A stretch of DNA of 38,744 nucleotides, from contig JALWTX010000019.1 in the NCBI GenBank assembly GCA_026993355.1, positions 1 to 38,744 on the forward strand. The letters run 5' to 3'. This DNA is from Flavobacteriales bacterium (GTDB lineage Bacteria; Bacteroidota; Bacteroidia; Flavobacteriales; Flavobacteriaceae). Position 1 is the first letter of the stretch; every line of letters starts with the position of its first letter. Below the pieces are notes generated by a model, which worked only from the letters and a program-made list of their open reading frames with translations, did no database searches and had not been told where the DNA came from. Of the stretch, positions 24,230 through 33,727 are shown in pieces. The position numbers and the translations under genes were made by a program.

Positions 24230-26458
24230 TTATTTTAAAATTATTTTTTTGACTATTTGATGAATGCCATTTTTAATTTGAATAAGGTATAAGCCTTTTT
24301 GGTAAGGATTCAAATCAATGATGTTTTCAAAATTTCGATTGACATGATATGTTTTTTGCCATATTAATCGACCGCTTATATCCCAGAGACTAATAGCAAC
24401 AGCTTGGCCCGGAGTGGTCAAATCAAAAGAAACATGCAATTTGTTTTTGACCGGATTAGGATAAAGTCGCAAATTGGTAAAATAGTTACCTGCAATATGA
24501 TTACTGCCCGATAAGCTGAACTTTCCTTTGGCAAGATCAAAGAAATAATTGTTGTGTCCTTTTACCATTAAACGTCCTAAACCGGTTGTTATATTATCGG
24601 GTACCGTAAATTGGGTACTCCCGGTATTAGGGACGTTTTGCGCCAATATATAGGGGAAGGTGACACCATTGTCGGCTGAAAATAAAATATCGACAGATGT
24701 GCAATTAACTTGATTAGCATCAGTGCCTGCCACATCCCAAGTGACTGTTTTGGTGGTGTTTTCTTGCCAAATTTCATCATTGGCTAAATTAGTAATTCTA
24801 AAAGGACCTGCATTTGGGTCAATGTTAAAACTCAATTGCGCAAAGGGCGTTTGACCACTGCCGGGGTGATTGTCCCTAACTGTCAAAGCAAATGATAAAG
24901 ACCGCCCGACACCTGGTAAAACTTCCCAAGTATTTTTGTATGTTCCACTTATAATATTGGCTATTATGGGGAAATAACGGGTTGGTAAGGTTGTGGGCGA
25001 ATAAGACCTGAACTCAGGTCCACCGGTATGCGTAGCGTCAGGAACCCATGAATTGGCCGAACTGTCCGGAACCGGATCAATTTGTTCCCAAGTGTACGTC
25101 ATAGCATCTCCCTCCGCATCTTGGGCTGTCGCTGTGAGCATAAAAGGTGTATTTTCTGGTATGTAAATAGTGCCATAATTAACCAAATTAATGACCGGAG
25201 CATTGTTCCCTGTGATGGTGTTGGTAGAGCAAGTGGCAGAGTTGGTGACAAAATTTGCCGCTTCTTGTATACTAACTATACTGAAATAGTCGTCGCTGTG
25301 AACTTGCACATTGGGCGAGCAAACACCTGCGTAGGCCATAATGGTGCTACCGCTTCCCGGCTCTACTGAAGTAGCAAGATGACGATTATTGCCACATGAG
25401 TTGCCAAAAGTATGATTACAATTAAAGGCATGGCCAATTTCGTGAGCAACAAAATCAATATCATAAGCATCGCCAACGGGATTGGTAAGTCCGGTAACTG
25501 AACGGCCTTTGGCAGTTGAGCAGATAATCCCCAATCCGGAAATACCACCGCCGGCATAGGTAGAGAATAAATGTCCGCCATCATAATTGGTTTCACCAAT
25601 ATATTGGTTAAGCACATTGGTATTGCTATTTAACATAGACATAATATCTGTATTGTCATATGGATCGGTATCCGGATCTAAAAAAATAACGTTCTTTTCA
25701 TTCGGAACCAGTTGCAAACTTACCCCTAAGTCCCGTTCGTACACACTGTTGACTCGGTCAATGGTTACCACTACAGCTGCCAAAACGACATTTTTCTTTT
25801 CATCATCCGTGGCATTGTTGGTGAGTATGCCATTGTTGATGGCTTGCTGGATATGAAATTGGGCATATTCTCCGGTAGTTCCTACTGCAAAACGGTAAGT
25901 TCTGAGTATTCCATCATTTATTCTTTGATAAGACTTACTTAAATTTTCTTTTGATTTAGGTGTTTCGGTTAAACAGTTAAATGCTACAGGTGGCAAAAAC
26001 TTTTTTTCAAAAATATAAACCAATTTTTGCTCTTTTGAAATAGTTTCAATAACCAAGTCAGGTTTGTCCGGTCTTAGGATACCGGCATGAATGCCAAAAG
26101 GGCTTAAAACTATACTGGCAATTTCGCCATGCGGCCCATAACCACGGTAGGTACGAATGCCGGTTACTTGCTTTAGGGCCGGCGAAAGGGTTGAGGAAGG
26201 CATGAGGTGGTAAAATGTTAATTTACCTTTTTCATCCGGTAATTCTAAAGAGACTTTTGAGGCCATGACAGATGCTTTTTTCAAAATCTTTTTTATCTGT
26301 GACAAATCAACTTTGTATATTAGGTAATGTTGGGGCAGACGCTGACCGGGAATCATGCTCGTCTTGATATTTTGGGACGATTTTTGCCAAATACCGGATT
26401 GTCCATAACTAAATAGGCTTAAAAAAAAGCTTGCCCATAAAAAAAGAAGTGTTTTCAT
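24230..26458 (-). CDS. Secreted reprolysin-like zinc metalloprotease with T9SS sorting domain
   Basis: The 742-residue protein has a signal peptide (1-20, ending SYGQ), an N-terminal propeptide-like region (about 20-180) and a metallopeptidase domain (about 185-410) with the zinc motif HEIGHAFNCNH (H339, E340, H343, H349) of the M12B/reprolysin type. Next come Ig/fibronectin-like beta regions (about 415-655) with AQDAEGDAMTYTWEQ, and a C-terminal T9SS sorting domain (about 665-742, YPNPVKNKLHVSF to IKNGIHQIVKKIILK). It should be exported through the type IX system to the surface or medium and degrade protein. A TAnnTTTG promoter precedes it on its own strand. The T9SS machinery is not in the window. 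Confidence 0.9.
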   Translation of the reverse strand: MKTLLFLWASFFLSLFSYGQSGIWQKSSQNIKTSMIPGQRLPQHYLIYKVDLSQIKKILKKASVMASKVSLELPDEKGKLTFYHLMPSSTLSPALKQVTGIRTYRGYGPHGEIASIVLSPFGIHAGILRPDKPDLVIETISKEQKLVYIFEKKFLPPVAFNCLTETPKSKENLSKSYQRINDGILRTYRFAVGTTGEYAQFHIQQAINNGILTNNATDDEKKNVVLAAVVVTIDRVNSVYERDLGVSLQLVPNEKNVIFLDPDTDPYDNTDIMSMLNSNTNVLNQYIGETNYDGGHLFSTYAGGGISGLGIICSTAKGRSVTGLTNPVGDAYDIDFVAHEIGHAFNCNHTFGNSCGNNRHLATSVEPGSGSTIMAYAGVCSPNVQVHSDDYFSIVSIQEAANFVTNSATCSTNTITGNNAPVINLVNYGTIYIPENTPFMLTATAQDAEGDAMTYTWEQIDPVPDSSANSWVPDATHTGGPEFRSYSPTTLPTRYFPIIANIISGTYKNTWEVLPGVGRSLSFALTVRDNHPGSGQTPFAQLSFNIDPNAGPFRITNLANDEIWQENTTKTVTWDVAGTDANQVNCTSVDILFSADNGVTFPYILAQNVPNTGSTQFTVPDNITTGLGRLMVKGHNNYFFDLAKGKFSLSGSNHIAGNYFTNLRLYPNPVKNKLHVSFDLTTPGQAVAISLWDISGRLIWQKTYHVNRNFENIIDLNPYQKGLYLIQIKNGIHQIVKKIILK

Positions 26459-26485
26459 TATAAATAATAATTTATTATTTCTTTA

Positions 26486-26515
26486 CAAAATTAAGAAAAA
26501 GATGAATGTTTAAAA
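26486..26515 (-). promoter_or_regulatory. Promoter of the metalloprotease gene
   Basis: On the - strand, TAATTTTG (complement of 26486-26493) fits TAnnTTTG. TTTTA lies about 17 nt upstream (complement of 26511-26515), overlapping the end of lptD. This suggests the protease can be transcribed independently of lptD. Confidence 0.5.
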
Positions 26516-29077
26516 GAATTTTTTAAATGGTTCTTTTCGTTTGTCGTACTTGATGCCTTGTAACACTGATGATTTTATATTTATTTTAAAATACCAATAA
26601 CTTGGTTCAAAAGGATTCCATGTAAATGACATTTGCCAACTTTTTAAATCACGATAAAAACTAAATTGGGTAAAGGTAAAACCTTTGTTTACAAAATCGT
26701 AACCACTTTGATAGCGTATTTTCCATGAAGGAGAAAAGTTCAGGTCCCCCGAAAAACTGACGGAATGGGTGCCAATTTCATTAAAATTGGGACTGTTAGG
26801 ATTGTAGGCTTTATTTTTATAGTTGAAGTTATAGTTTAAACTTAATTGCCATTTTATAGGATTGTTATATAAAGCACTTGCTTCTTTATTTTTATTGGCG
26901 TTTTTATTTTTTTTGGCAAATGTCCGGTTGTTAAACTGGTAGCCTGTTGTAAGACTAAATGTTTGGATGCGACCTAAGCCTTGCCCTTTTTCCCATGCAA
27001 ATTGGTCTATGTCTTGTCCATTGTTGTTTAAAGCATAAAAATCGTATAAAGCATGCATATTGACCGTAAATCCTTGCGTAATGGTGGCAGTAGATGACAG
27101 ATTTATTTTATTAATTTTTAACGAATCGGCCAAAAAATTATACCCGGTTGTGGCAGTTAAAAACCGTATTTTTTTGGACTTCCCATCTGCTTTTTTTATT
27201 TTGGCTTCAAAACTGTTACTCATGTTCAAAAAAAGCGATTTTGAAGATAAAGTATTTGGTTTGCCATATAAGCCACCGTCAAAAATGGTATACTCGACTG
27301 TTTTATGGTCGGTCGAATTATAGTAATGTTTTATAAATCGGTCAAAAATAGGCGTGTAGGCGGCATTTAAGCCTAAATTAATGGTATGCCGGATACCTTG
27401 TAAAACATGCTGTGGTCCAAAGAGGTAAGTGCCGTAGAGTGTGGTAGACAAATTGGCTGAGGTAGAAATATTTCTAAACGATTCAAAACCTTTCTTTTCT
27501 GTAATTACTTCGCCGCCATCGCCATTGTTTAAATTAGGGTCCCAATTTTTTTCGACAGTTTGAAAGGCCCATACTTCCGTGTATTGTATTTGTGGTTGTA
27601 AGTTGAAATATTTAAATAATTTCATGGTGGTGCTTATGGGTAAAGTGTGTTTGGCTGCCAATTTGCTTCCTTTCCACATACCTTTGGTAAAAAATAGACT
27701 GTCAGTGGTAGAAATGCGTTGCTGTGCATCAAAACTGTAGGTGAAATTAATACGTTGAAAAGCGTTATTTTTCATTCCTTTTTTAGCAAAAGGGTAGAGG
27801 CGGCTGACACTTAAATTGAATTGTGGTAAAGTCAAATCTAATCTGCCGGTATTTACATTTTGGGTATGGTTTAGATTTAAGGCATAGTTAACAGGTAAGT
27901 CAGCCATGCGTTTTTGATAAGAGATGGAAGAGCCAAACTCATTACTCAGACGTTTGTCTGTATTTAGGATATCAGCGTAATTGTAAGAATCTCGATAATA
28001 TTTGCTGCTACCAAAATCTACATGGGCTGAAAAATTACTTAAAGGGTTACTTTTACCATCACGACGATGTTGCCACGTAATTTTCCATTGATTGTTTTGA
28101 ACAAATGTAGGGAGTTCTTGTTCAATTCTGTTCAAATATTTAAAACCGATATCGCCACTGAATTTATACCTTTTAAAGTAGCGAGATTTTAATTGTAAGC
28201 CATAGCTGCCGTTTGTATAAATGTCGCCGGTAGCTTGCAAATCGGCATAGGGATTGATTGCCCAATAAAACCCACCATTTGTCAGTGCATAGCCATATTT
28301 TGTGACGGCAAAAGTTGGCATCAAAAAACCGGAAGTGCGGCTTTCTGTTAACGGAAAAAAACCAAAGGGGATAACCAGTGGTGTAGCTACATCTTCAATC
28401 CACATTTGTGTGGTGCCAATTACAATTTTTTTACCGGGTACGATTTTAGCTTTATGGGCTAAAAAATAATATTCAGGATGTTCACGATCAGTCGAAGTAG
28501 TAAATTTTATATTTTTAACAAAGATGACACTGTCATTATACTTTTTTAAAACTTCACTATTCATGCCAAATTCGCCTTGACGCGTGTAGGTATTCCATAC
28601 CAATGCTTTTTTGGTTTTAAAATTAAACCGGATACTATCATTTTCGGTTTCTGTATTGCCTTGTTTAAAAAACGGTCTTTGTGACGGATGGCCTAACGAA
28701 TCGGGGATACGCCCGGCATAAACTTCATTTTTATTTAAATCTACATAAATAACCCCGGCTTTTAAATCAATATCTCCATATTTTATATGGGCATGATTGT
28801 ATAGCTTTAAATATTTATTTTGAATATCTTCTTCACTATAATCTTCTGCTTCATGAAATAGTGGCACTTTTAAGGTGCTTTCAGGAATGCTGTCTTTCTT
28901 TATTTTTAAGCTATCTGCAGACGACTTAATTTTTTTGGCCGGTAATACTATATCAGATGTTGTTTTTGGTTTGATTTGAGCAAATATTTGAGGGCTTGAA
29001 AAAAAAAGTCCCAAAAAAAATAACCTCAAAGATGTTTTGGTAAACAATTTGCTTATGTTATTTTTGTAATTTGTCAT
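26510..29077 (-). CDS. lptD: LPS-assembly outer-membrane protein LptD (Bacteroidetes type)
   Basis: The 855-residue protein has a signal peptide (about 1-34, ending QIFAQ) and an N-terminal OstA/jelly-roll region (about 85-215: AHIKYGDIDLKAGVIYVDLNKNE). The LptD signature zone TPLVIPFGFFPLTESRTSGFLMPTF (about 235-260) follows, then a long beta-barrel to the C-terminal KKFF. It takes LPS from the periplasmic bridge and places it in the outer leaflet. The disulfide cysteines that E. coli LptD relies on are not apparent. It is divergent from the amidase gene, 72 nt apart. Confidence 0.88.
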   Translation of the reverse strand: MTNYKNNISKLFTKTSLRLFFLGLFFSSPQIFAQIKPKTTSDIVLPAKKIKSSADSLKIKKDSIPESTLKVPLFHEAEDYSEEDIQNKYLKLYNHAHIKYGDIDLKAGVIYVDLNKNEVYAGRIPDSLGHPSQRPFFKQGNTETENDSIRFNFKTKKALVWNTYTRQGEFGMNSEVLKKYNDSVIFVKNIKFTTSTDREHPEYYFLAHKAKIVPGKKIVIGTTQMWIEDVATPLVIPFGFFPLTESRTSGFLMPTFAVTKYGYALTNGGFYWAINPYADLQATGDIYTNGSYGLQLKSRYFKRYKFSGDIGFKYLNRIEQELPTFVQNNQWKITWQHRRDGKSNPLSNFSAHVDFGSSKYYRDSYNYADILNTDKRLSNEFGSSISYQKRMADLPVNYALNLNHTQNVNTGRLDLTLPQFNLSVSRLYPFAKKGMKNNAFQRINFTYSFDAQQRISTTDSLFFTKGMWKGSKLAAKHTLPISTTMKLFKYFNLQPQIQYTEVWAFQTVEKNWDPNLNNGDGGEVITEKKGFESFRNISTSANLSTTLYGTYLFGPQHVLQGIRHTINLGLNAAYTPIFDRFIKHYYNSTDHKTVEYTIFDGGLYGKPNTLSSKSLFLNMSNSFEAKIKKADGKSKKIRFLTATTGYNFLADSLKINKINLSSTATITQGFTVNMHALYDFYALNNNGQDIDQFAWEKGQGLGRIQTFSLTTGYQFNNRTFAKKNKNANKNKEASALYNNPIKWQLSLNYNFNYKNKAYNPNSPNFNEIGTHSVSFSGDLNFSPSWKIRYQSGYDFVNKGFTFTQFSFYRDLKSWQMSFTWNPFEPSYWYFKINIKSSVLQGIKYDKRKEPFKKFF

Positions 29078-29100
29078 ATAAAATTGTAATTTGCTCTTGG

Positions 29101-29108
29101 CAAAAATA
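29101..29108 (-). promoter_or_regulatory. -7 box of lptD
   Basis: The complement of 29101-29108 reads TATTTTTG, matching TAnnTTTG, 23 nt before the lptD start in the 72-nt divergent region. No convincing box was found for the amidase on the + strand. Confidence 0.5.
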
Positions 29109-29149
29109 ATTCTTTTGATTCATATATGATTAAAAAAGCCTGAAAAACT

Positions 29150-30412
29150 ATGCAAAACACTTTTAATAAATGGCTGCTGTTTATTTTTACAGCAATAATT
29201 GTGCTAAGCCCTTTAGAATTGGCCAGGGCACAGCAAAAAAAATTTAAAGTGGTTATAGATGCAGGCCATGGAGGACATGATACCGGTACAACCGGCACTG
29301 GCCGGATGAAAAAGAAAGAAAAAGATGTTGCACTGGCAGTTGCCAAATTGGTTGGCAAAAAACTGTCCGGCTACAAAGATATACAACCTATTTTGACCCG
29401 TCGTAAAGACGTATTTTTGAAATTATATGAACGGGCAGAAATAGCCAATAAAAATAAAGCAGATTTGTTTGTGTCAATACACTGCAATGCCAACAGAAAC
29501 AGCCATGCAGCCGGTTCTGAAACTTATGTTTTGGGGGTGCATCGCAACAAAGATAATTTGGAAGTAGCAAAGCGTGAAAATGCCGTAATTAAATTGGAAG
29601 CGGATAACAAATTGCATTATGAAGGTTTTGATCCGGATCACCCCGAAACTTTTATTGGATTAACTCTGATGCAAGAAGCTTATTTAGACCAAAGTATTAT
29701 GCTGGCATCATTAATACAAAAAGCGTATAAAAAATTTGTACATAAACGGGACCGAAGTGTCCAACAAGCCGGTTTTGCGGTTCTTCGTTTAACTTATATG
29801 CCCAGTGTATTAACCGAAATCGGTTTTTTGACTAATCCGGCTGAAGAACGCTTTTTGAATTCAAAAGCCGGCCAAAATAAAATTGCAACAGCCATAGCTA
29901 ATGCTATTGTGCAATATAAAAATTACATCCGGTATAATACCCCGGTTAGTCCCGGGTTGACAAAAAAAACAACCCAAACAACCAAGCAAAATCAGGAAAA
30001 AAATACGCTTAAGCTGGTAAAAAATCTTAAAGCAGATAAACATTCAGAACTTACTTCGACTTCAAAAAAGCCTAAAACAACAACTGCGAAAGCAAAAAAA
30101 AATGCCTCGGATAAAAAGCTTTATCATAAAAACTCAAATAAAGATGCCAGTTATAAAAATGTTATTTTTAAAGTGCAATTATTAGCAACGAAGAAAAAAA
30201 TTCCACTTTTACCGGAGAATTTTAGAGGATTAAAAGATTTATCAATGATAAAAGAAGGCAATTTATATAAATATTTTGCCGGTCATACCACTGATTTTGA
30301 AAAAATACTGCAAGTTAAGGGAGAAGCACGTTACAAATCATTCAATTCAGCTTTTATTGTGGCCTATGCCGGTAATAAACGCATTCCATTGTCAGAAGCT
30401 TTAAAAAAATAG
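29150..30412 (+). CDS. N-acetylmuramoyl-L-alanine amidase (Amidase_3)
   Basis: The 420-residue protein has a signal peptide (1-28, ending ARAQ) and an amidase_3 domain (about 32-255) with zinc ligands H40 (DAGHGGHD), E57 (KEKDVAL) and H111 (SIHCNA) and catalytic E223 (LTEIGFL). A low-complexity Lys/Thr/Ser linker (about 265-330) follows, then a C-terminal SPOR-like or DUF module (about 340-415, FKVQLLATKKKIPL). It cleaves the amide between MurNAc and the stem peptide in the periplasm, for cell separation or turnover. It is divergent from lptD, so envelope genes flank the same 72-nt control region. Confidence 0.93.
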   Translation: MQNTFNKWLLFIFTAIIVLSPLELARAQQKKFKVVIDAGHGGHDTGTTGTGRMKKKEKDVALAVAKLVGKKLSGYKDIQPILTRRKDVFLKLYERAEIANKNKADLFVSIHCNANRNSHAAGSETYVLGVHRNKDNLEVAKRENAVIKLEADNKLHYEGFDPDHPETFIGLTLMQEAYLDQSIMLASLIQKAYKKFVHKRDRSVQQAGFAVLRLTYMPSVLTEIGFLTNPAEERFLNSKAGQNKIATAIANAIVQYKNYIRYNTPVSPGLTKKTTQTTKQNQEKNTLKLVKNLKADKHSELTSTSKKPKTTTAKAKKNASDKKLYHKNSNKDASYKNVIFKVQLLATKKKIPLLPENFRGLKDLSMIKEGNLYKYFAGHTTDFEKILQVKGEARYKSFNSAFIVAYAGNKRIPLSEALKK

Positions 30413-30459
30413 CATTATTAACATAAAAAGTAGTATTTTTAGCCTATCAAATTTAACCA

Positions 30460-31389
30460 ATGGAAATTAAAAAGGAACATAAAACCGCTATTATTGTTAT
30501 CACTGCCTTAGCTTTATTTACGTGGGGCTTTAACTTTTTAAAAGGCAAAGATATTTTTAAGGCTTATAATACCTATTATTCTATATTGGATAATGTGGAA
30601 GGGGTGGTTGCCTCAACCCCTGTAACCTTAAAAGGTATTCAAATTGGGACTGTTAAAGCACTGAAGTTTGTCAATGGGTATGACAAAACCATGCTGGTAA
30701 TGGATATCGATAATCATTATAAATTTGCTAAAGACAGTAAAGTTAAAATTTACGGTGGCAATATTATGGGAGGAAAAAATGTGTCAATCCTTCCCGGACA
30801 ATCCGCACAATTAGCTCAGGATGGTGACACCCTGCAAGCTATGAAAATGCCTGGTATGTTTGATTTGGTAAATGATAAAATAACGCCATTGCAAAATAAA
30901 TTAGACCGCATTTTGAGCTCAACAGACACATTATTGCTTAGCATTAATAATATTTTGAATCCCGGTACGCAAAAACATTTGCAACAAAGTATAGCCGATT
31001 TAGCCACGGGTATTCACCAAATCAAAAAAACGACCATAACAGTCAACCGGTTTTTAGATCAAAACCAGCAGCATTTGAATCAATCTGTGGCTAATTTTGA
31101 TAAAATAAGTCAAAATTTAGCTGTGTTGAGTGATAGTCTTAAGGAATTGAAAATGAAAAGTTTGGTCAATAATTTAAACCAAACAATGCTTAATTTAAAT
31201 CAAACGATACTAAAAATTAATAATGGTAAGGGAACAATGGCAAAATTGCTCAATGATCCCAAATTATATCAAAATTTAGAACAAAGCACCAAAGCCTTAA
31301 ATTTACTGCTTGAAGATTTGCGTACCCACCCTAAACGTTATGTGCATTTTTCAATATGGGGACGGAAGGAAAAAACACAAAAAAAATAG
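30460..31389 (+). CDS. MCE/MlaD-family lipid-transport protein
   Basis: The 309-residue protein has one N-terminal transmembrane helix (about 8-26), an MCE/MlaD domain (about 38-118: VEGVVASTPVTLKGIQIGTVKALKF) and a helical, Gln/Asn-rich C-terminal region (about 125-290) likely to form a coiled-coil needle or hexameric tube. MlaD proteins hold lipid on its way between membranes. No permease or ATPase (MlaE/F) lies next to it. It starts 47 nt after the amidase gene, in the same direction, so it is likely co-transcribed. Confidence 0.88.
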   Translation: MEIKKEHKTAIIVITALALFTWGFNFLKGKDIFKAYNTYYSILDNVEGVVASTPVTLKGIQIGTVKALKFVNGYDKTMLVMDIDNHYKFAKDSKVKIYGGNIMGGKNVSILPGQSAQLAQDGDTLQAMKMPGMFDLVNDKITPLQNKLDRILSSTDTLLLSINNILNPGTQKHLQQSIADLATGIHQIKKTTITVNRFLDQNQQHLNQSVANFDKISQNLAVLSDSLKELKMKSLVNNLNQTMLNLNQTILKINNGKGTMAKLLNDPKLYQNLEQSTKALNLLLEDLRTHPKRYVHFSIWGRKEKTQKK

Positions 31390-31458
31390 TTTTTCTGCTT
31401 AATATCAGGCTCACTTTTTCTTTTTTATGTAAATTGCTGCTCAAATAAAATATTTAAA

Positions 31459-32781
31459 ATGATCGGACAAATATTGTTTACCATTATTCTATTAGCCGGT
31501 GTCGGCTATTTTGTTTCTAATATTCAAAAAGCTATTCGCAACATAAAATTAGGTAAGCCGTCACACCGGAATGACCGGAAAGAAGAGCGGCTTAAAAATA
31601 TGATTTTGAAAGCTTTTGGGCAACAAAAAATGTTTAAAAGACCTATTCCGGCTCTTTTGCACTTGGTGGTTTACTTAGGTTTTATCATCATTAATATTGA
31701 AGTCATCGAGATTGTGATTGACGGTGTTTTTGGCACCCACCGTGTTTTATCATTTATGGGTGGCTTTTATAATTTTTTAATAGGGGCTTTTGAATTTTTG
31801 GCTATTTTAGTCATTATTTCGGTTACAATTTTTTGGATTCGACGTAATATTTTAAAATTATTACGCTTTCAAAATCCGGAAATGAAAGGTTGGCCTAAAA
31901 AAGATGCTAATCTTATTTTATATTTCGAATTTGTCTTGATGACGGCTTTTTTAACCATGAATGCGGCCGATTATAAACTGCAAGTTTTACATTATGGCCA
32001 TTATTATTTCAAGCAAGGTATTGTGGGAAGTTTTCCTATCAGTCATTTTTTATATAATATTTTGCCCAACGATCCCCATAGTTTGGTCATGATAGAACGT
32101 GGTGCCTGGTGGTTCCATATTATAGGGATATTGATTTTCTTAAACTATCTTTATTTTTCAAAACATTTACACATTTTATTGGCTTTTCCTAATACTTACT
32201 ATGCAAAATTGCCACCACTAGCCAAATTTGAAAATTTGGAAAGTGTCAAAAAAGAAGTCGCCTTAATGATGGACCCCAATGCCGATCCGTATGCTGCACC
32301 TGTTGAAGAGGCAGAAGAACCGGATCGTTTTGGCGCCAAAGATGTTTTCGATTTAGAATGGGTATATCTGCTAAATGCATATACCTGTACCGAATGTGGT
32401 CGCTGTACCGATGTTTGTCCGGCCAACCAAACCGGAAAAAAATTGTCGCCGCGTAAAATAATGATGGACGTACGCGACCGTTTGGAAGAAGTTGGAAAAA
32501 ATATTGATGCTAATGGTACATTTGTCGATGATGGTAAATCTTTGCTCGATTATATTAGTAAAGAAGAAATATGGGCTTGTACCACCTGTAATGCGTGTGT
32601 CGAAGAATGTCCGGTTGAAAATGATCCGCTCGATATTATCATCGCTGTTCGTCAATATTTGGTGATGGAAGAATCGGCTGCGCCGCCAGAATTAAATATG
32701 ATGTTTACCAATATCGAAAATAATGGTGCGCCCTGGCAATACAGTCAAATGGATCGCTTAAAATGGGCGGAAGAAGATTAA
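31459..32781 (+). CDS. Membrane-anchored 4Fe-4S dicluster protein (HdrD/GlpC-like)
   Basis: The 440-residue protein has an N-terminal membrane domain with about five hydrophobic segments (3-21, 65-88, 103-127, 150-168, 215-240) containing several His that could bind heme, then two 4Fe-4S motifs: C310/C313/C316 with C320, and C374/C377/C380 with C384, each followed by Pro. The layout matches Nar-gamma-like/HdrE plus HdrD ferredoxin fusions, which pass electrons between the quinone pool and a partner. The partner is the CCG protein encoded 50 nt downstream. The electron donor is unknown. Confidence 0.85.
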   Translation: MIGQILFTIILLAGVGYFVSNIQKAIRNIKLGKPSHRNDRKEERLKNMILKAFGQQKMFKRPIPALLHLVVYLGFIIINIEVIEIVIDGVFGTHRVLSFMGGFYNFLIGAFEFLAILVIISVTIFWIRRNILKLLRFQNPEMKGWPKKDANLILYFEFVLMTAFLTMNAADYKLQVLHYGHYYFKQGIVGSFPISHFLYNILPNDPHSLVMIERGAWWFHIIGILIFLNYLYFSKHLHILLAFPNTYYAKLPPLAKFENLESVKKEVALMMDPNADPYAAPVEEAEEPDRFGAKDVFDLEWVYLLNAYTCTECGRCTDVCPANQTGKKLSPRKIMMDVRDRLEEVGKNIDANGTFVDDGKSLLDYISKEEIWACTTCNACVEECPVENDPLDIIIAVRQYLVMEESAAPPELNMMFTNIENNGAPWQYSQMDRLKWAEED

Positions 32782-32831
32782 TTTTTTTCAATTTATAGAT
32801 TTTTCAATTTTAATTTTTAAATTAACAAAAC

Positions 32832-33623
32832 ATGTCTGAAAAAATAAAAGTTAGAACAATGGCAGAATTGGCTGCCGAAGGCAAAGAACCTGAAATTCTT
32901 TTTTGGGTCGGTTGTGCCGGTAGTTTTGATGACAGAGCAAAGAAAATCACAAAGGCATTTGCCAAATTATTAAATAAAGCCGGCGTCGATTTTGCCGTTT
33001 TAGGTACGGAAGAAAGTTGTACTGGCGATCCGGCCAAACGGGCAGGAAACGAATTCTTATTTCAAATGCAAGCTTCTATGAATATAGAGGTTATGAATGG
33101 CTATAATGTAAAAAAAATTGTAACGACTTGTCCCCATTGTTATAATACTTTTAAAAATGAATATCCTGATTTAGGCGGAAAATATGAAGTTTATCATCAT
33201 ACCGAGTTATTACAATCTTTACTTCAAGAAGGAAAATTAAAAGTAGAAGGCGGTGCCTATGAGGGGATTGATATCACTTATCACGACCCTTGTTATTTAG
33301 GTCGGGGAAATGGACAATACGAAGCCCCACGGGCGGTTTTAAAGCAATTGGAAATTGATATTAAGGAAATGAAGCACCACAAAGAAAACTCTGTATGCTG
33401 TGGAGCCGGTGGGGCACAGATGTTTAAAGAAGCCGAACCCCAACGTGAAGAAATTTTTGTTTTCAGAACCAGAGAAGCGCTCGAAACCAACCCCAAAGTG
33501 ATTGCAACGGCTTGTGCTTTTTGTAATACCATGATTACAGATGGGGTAAAACATTTTAATAAAGAACAAGAAGTTAAAGTTTTAGATATAGCTGAAATTT
33601 TGGCCAAAGGTATAGAAGAATAA
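32832..33623 (+). CDS. CCG-domain (cysteine-rich) Fe-S protein, HdrB/GlpC-like
   Basis: The 263-residue protein has two cysteine-rich (CCG) modules. The first is C28 (VGCAG), C63, then C100/C103 (TTCPHCYN), missing the usual double Cys. The second is C154 (HDPCYLG), C189-C190-G191 (SVCCGAGG), C228/C231 (CAFC). In heterodisulfide reductase such modules bind unusual 4Fe-4S clusters or catalyse thiol/disulfide redox chemistry. It pairs with the membrane ferredoxin upstream to make a two-subunit membrane oxidoreductase. Bacteroidetes carry this pair near MCE and amidase genes, as far as I recall; the substrate is not established. Confidence 0.88.
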   Translation: MSEKIKVRTMAELAAEGKEPEILFWVGCAGSFDDRAKKITKAFAKLLNKAGVDFAVLGTEESCTGDPAKRAGNEFLFQMQASMNIEVMNGYNVKKIVTTCPHCYNTFKNEYPDLGGKYEVYHHTELLQSLLQEGKLKVEGGAYEGIDITYHDPCYLGRGNGQYEAPRAVLKQLEIDIKEMKHHKENSVCCGAGGAQMFKEAEPQREEIFVFRTREALETNPKVIATACAFCNTMITDGVKHFNKEQEVKVLDIAEILAKGIEE

Positions 33624-33645
33624 CGGCAAACGAACTGAACTATTT

Positions 33646-33675
33646 AAAGCGGCATTTTTAAAATTGTCGCTTTTT
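33646..33675 (+). terminator. Intrinsic terminator after the Fe-S module
   Basis: AAAGCGGCA (33646-33654) pairs with TGTCGCTTT (33664-33673 region, one G-U) across an AT loop, followed by T-run. Confidence 0.7.
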
Positions 33676-33694
33676 ATAATTTTTTAAGAATCAT

Positions 33695-33702
33695 TATATT
33701 TG
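33695..33702 (+). promoter_or_regulatory. -7 box for the oxidoreductase-methyltransferase pair
   Basis: TATATTTG, a perfect TAnnTTTG, 25 nt before the ATG at 33728. The -33 position lies within the upstream terminator and shows no clear TTTG. Confidence 0.5.
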
Positions 33703-33727
33703 CATAAACATCAAAAAAAATAAAAGA

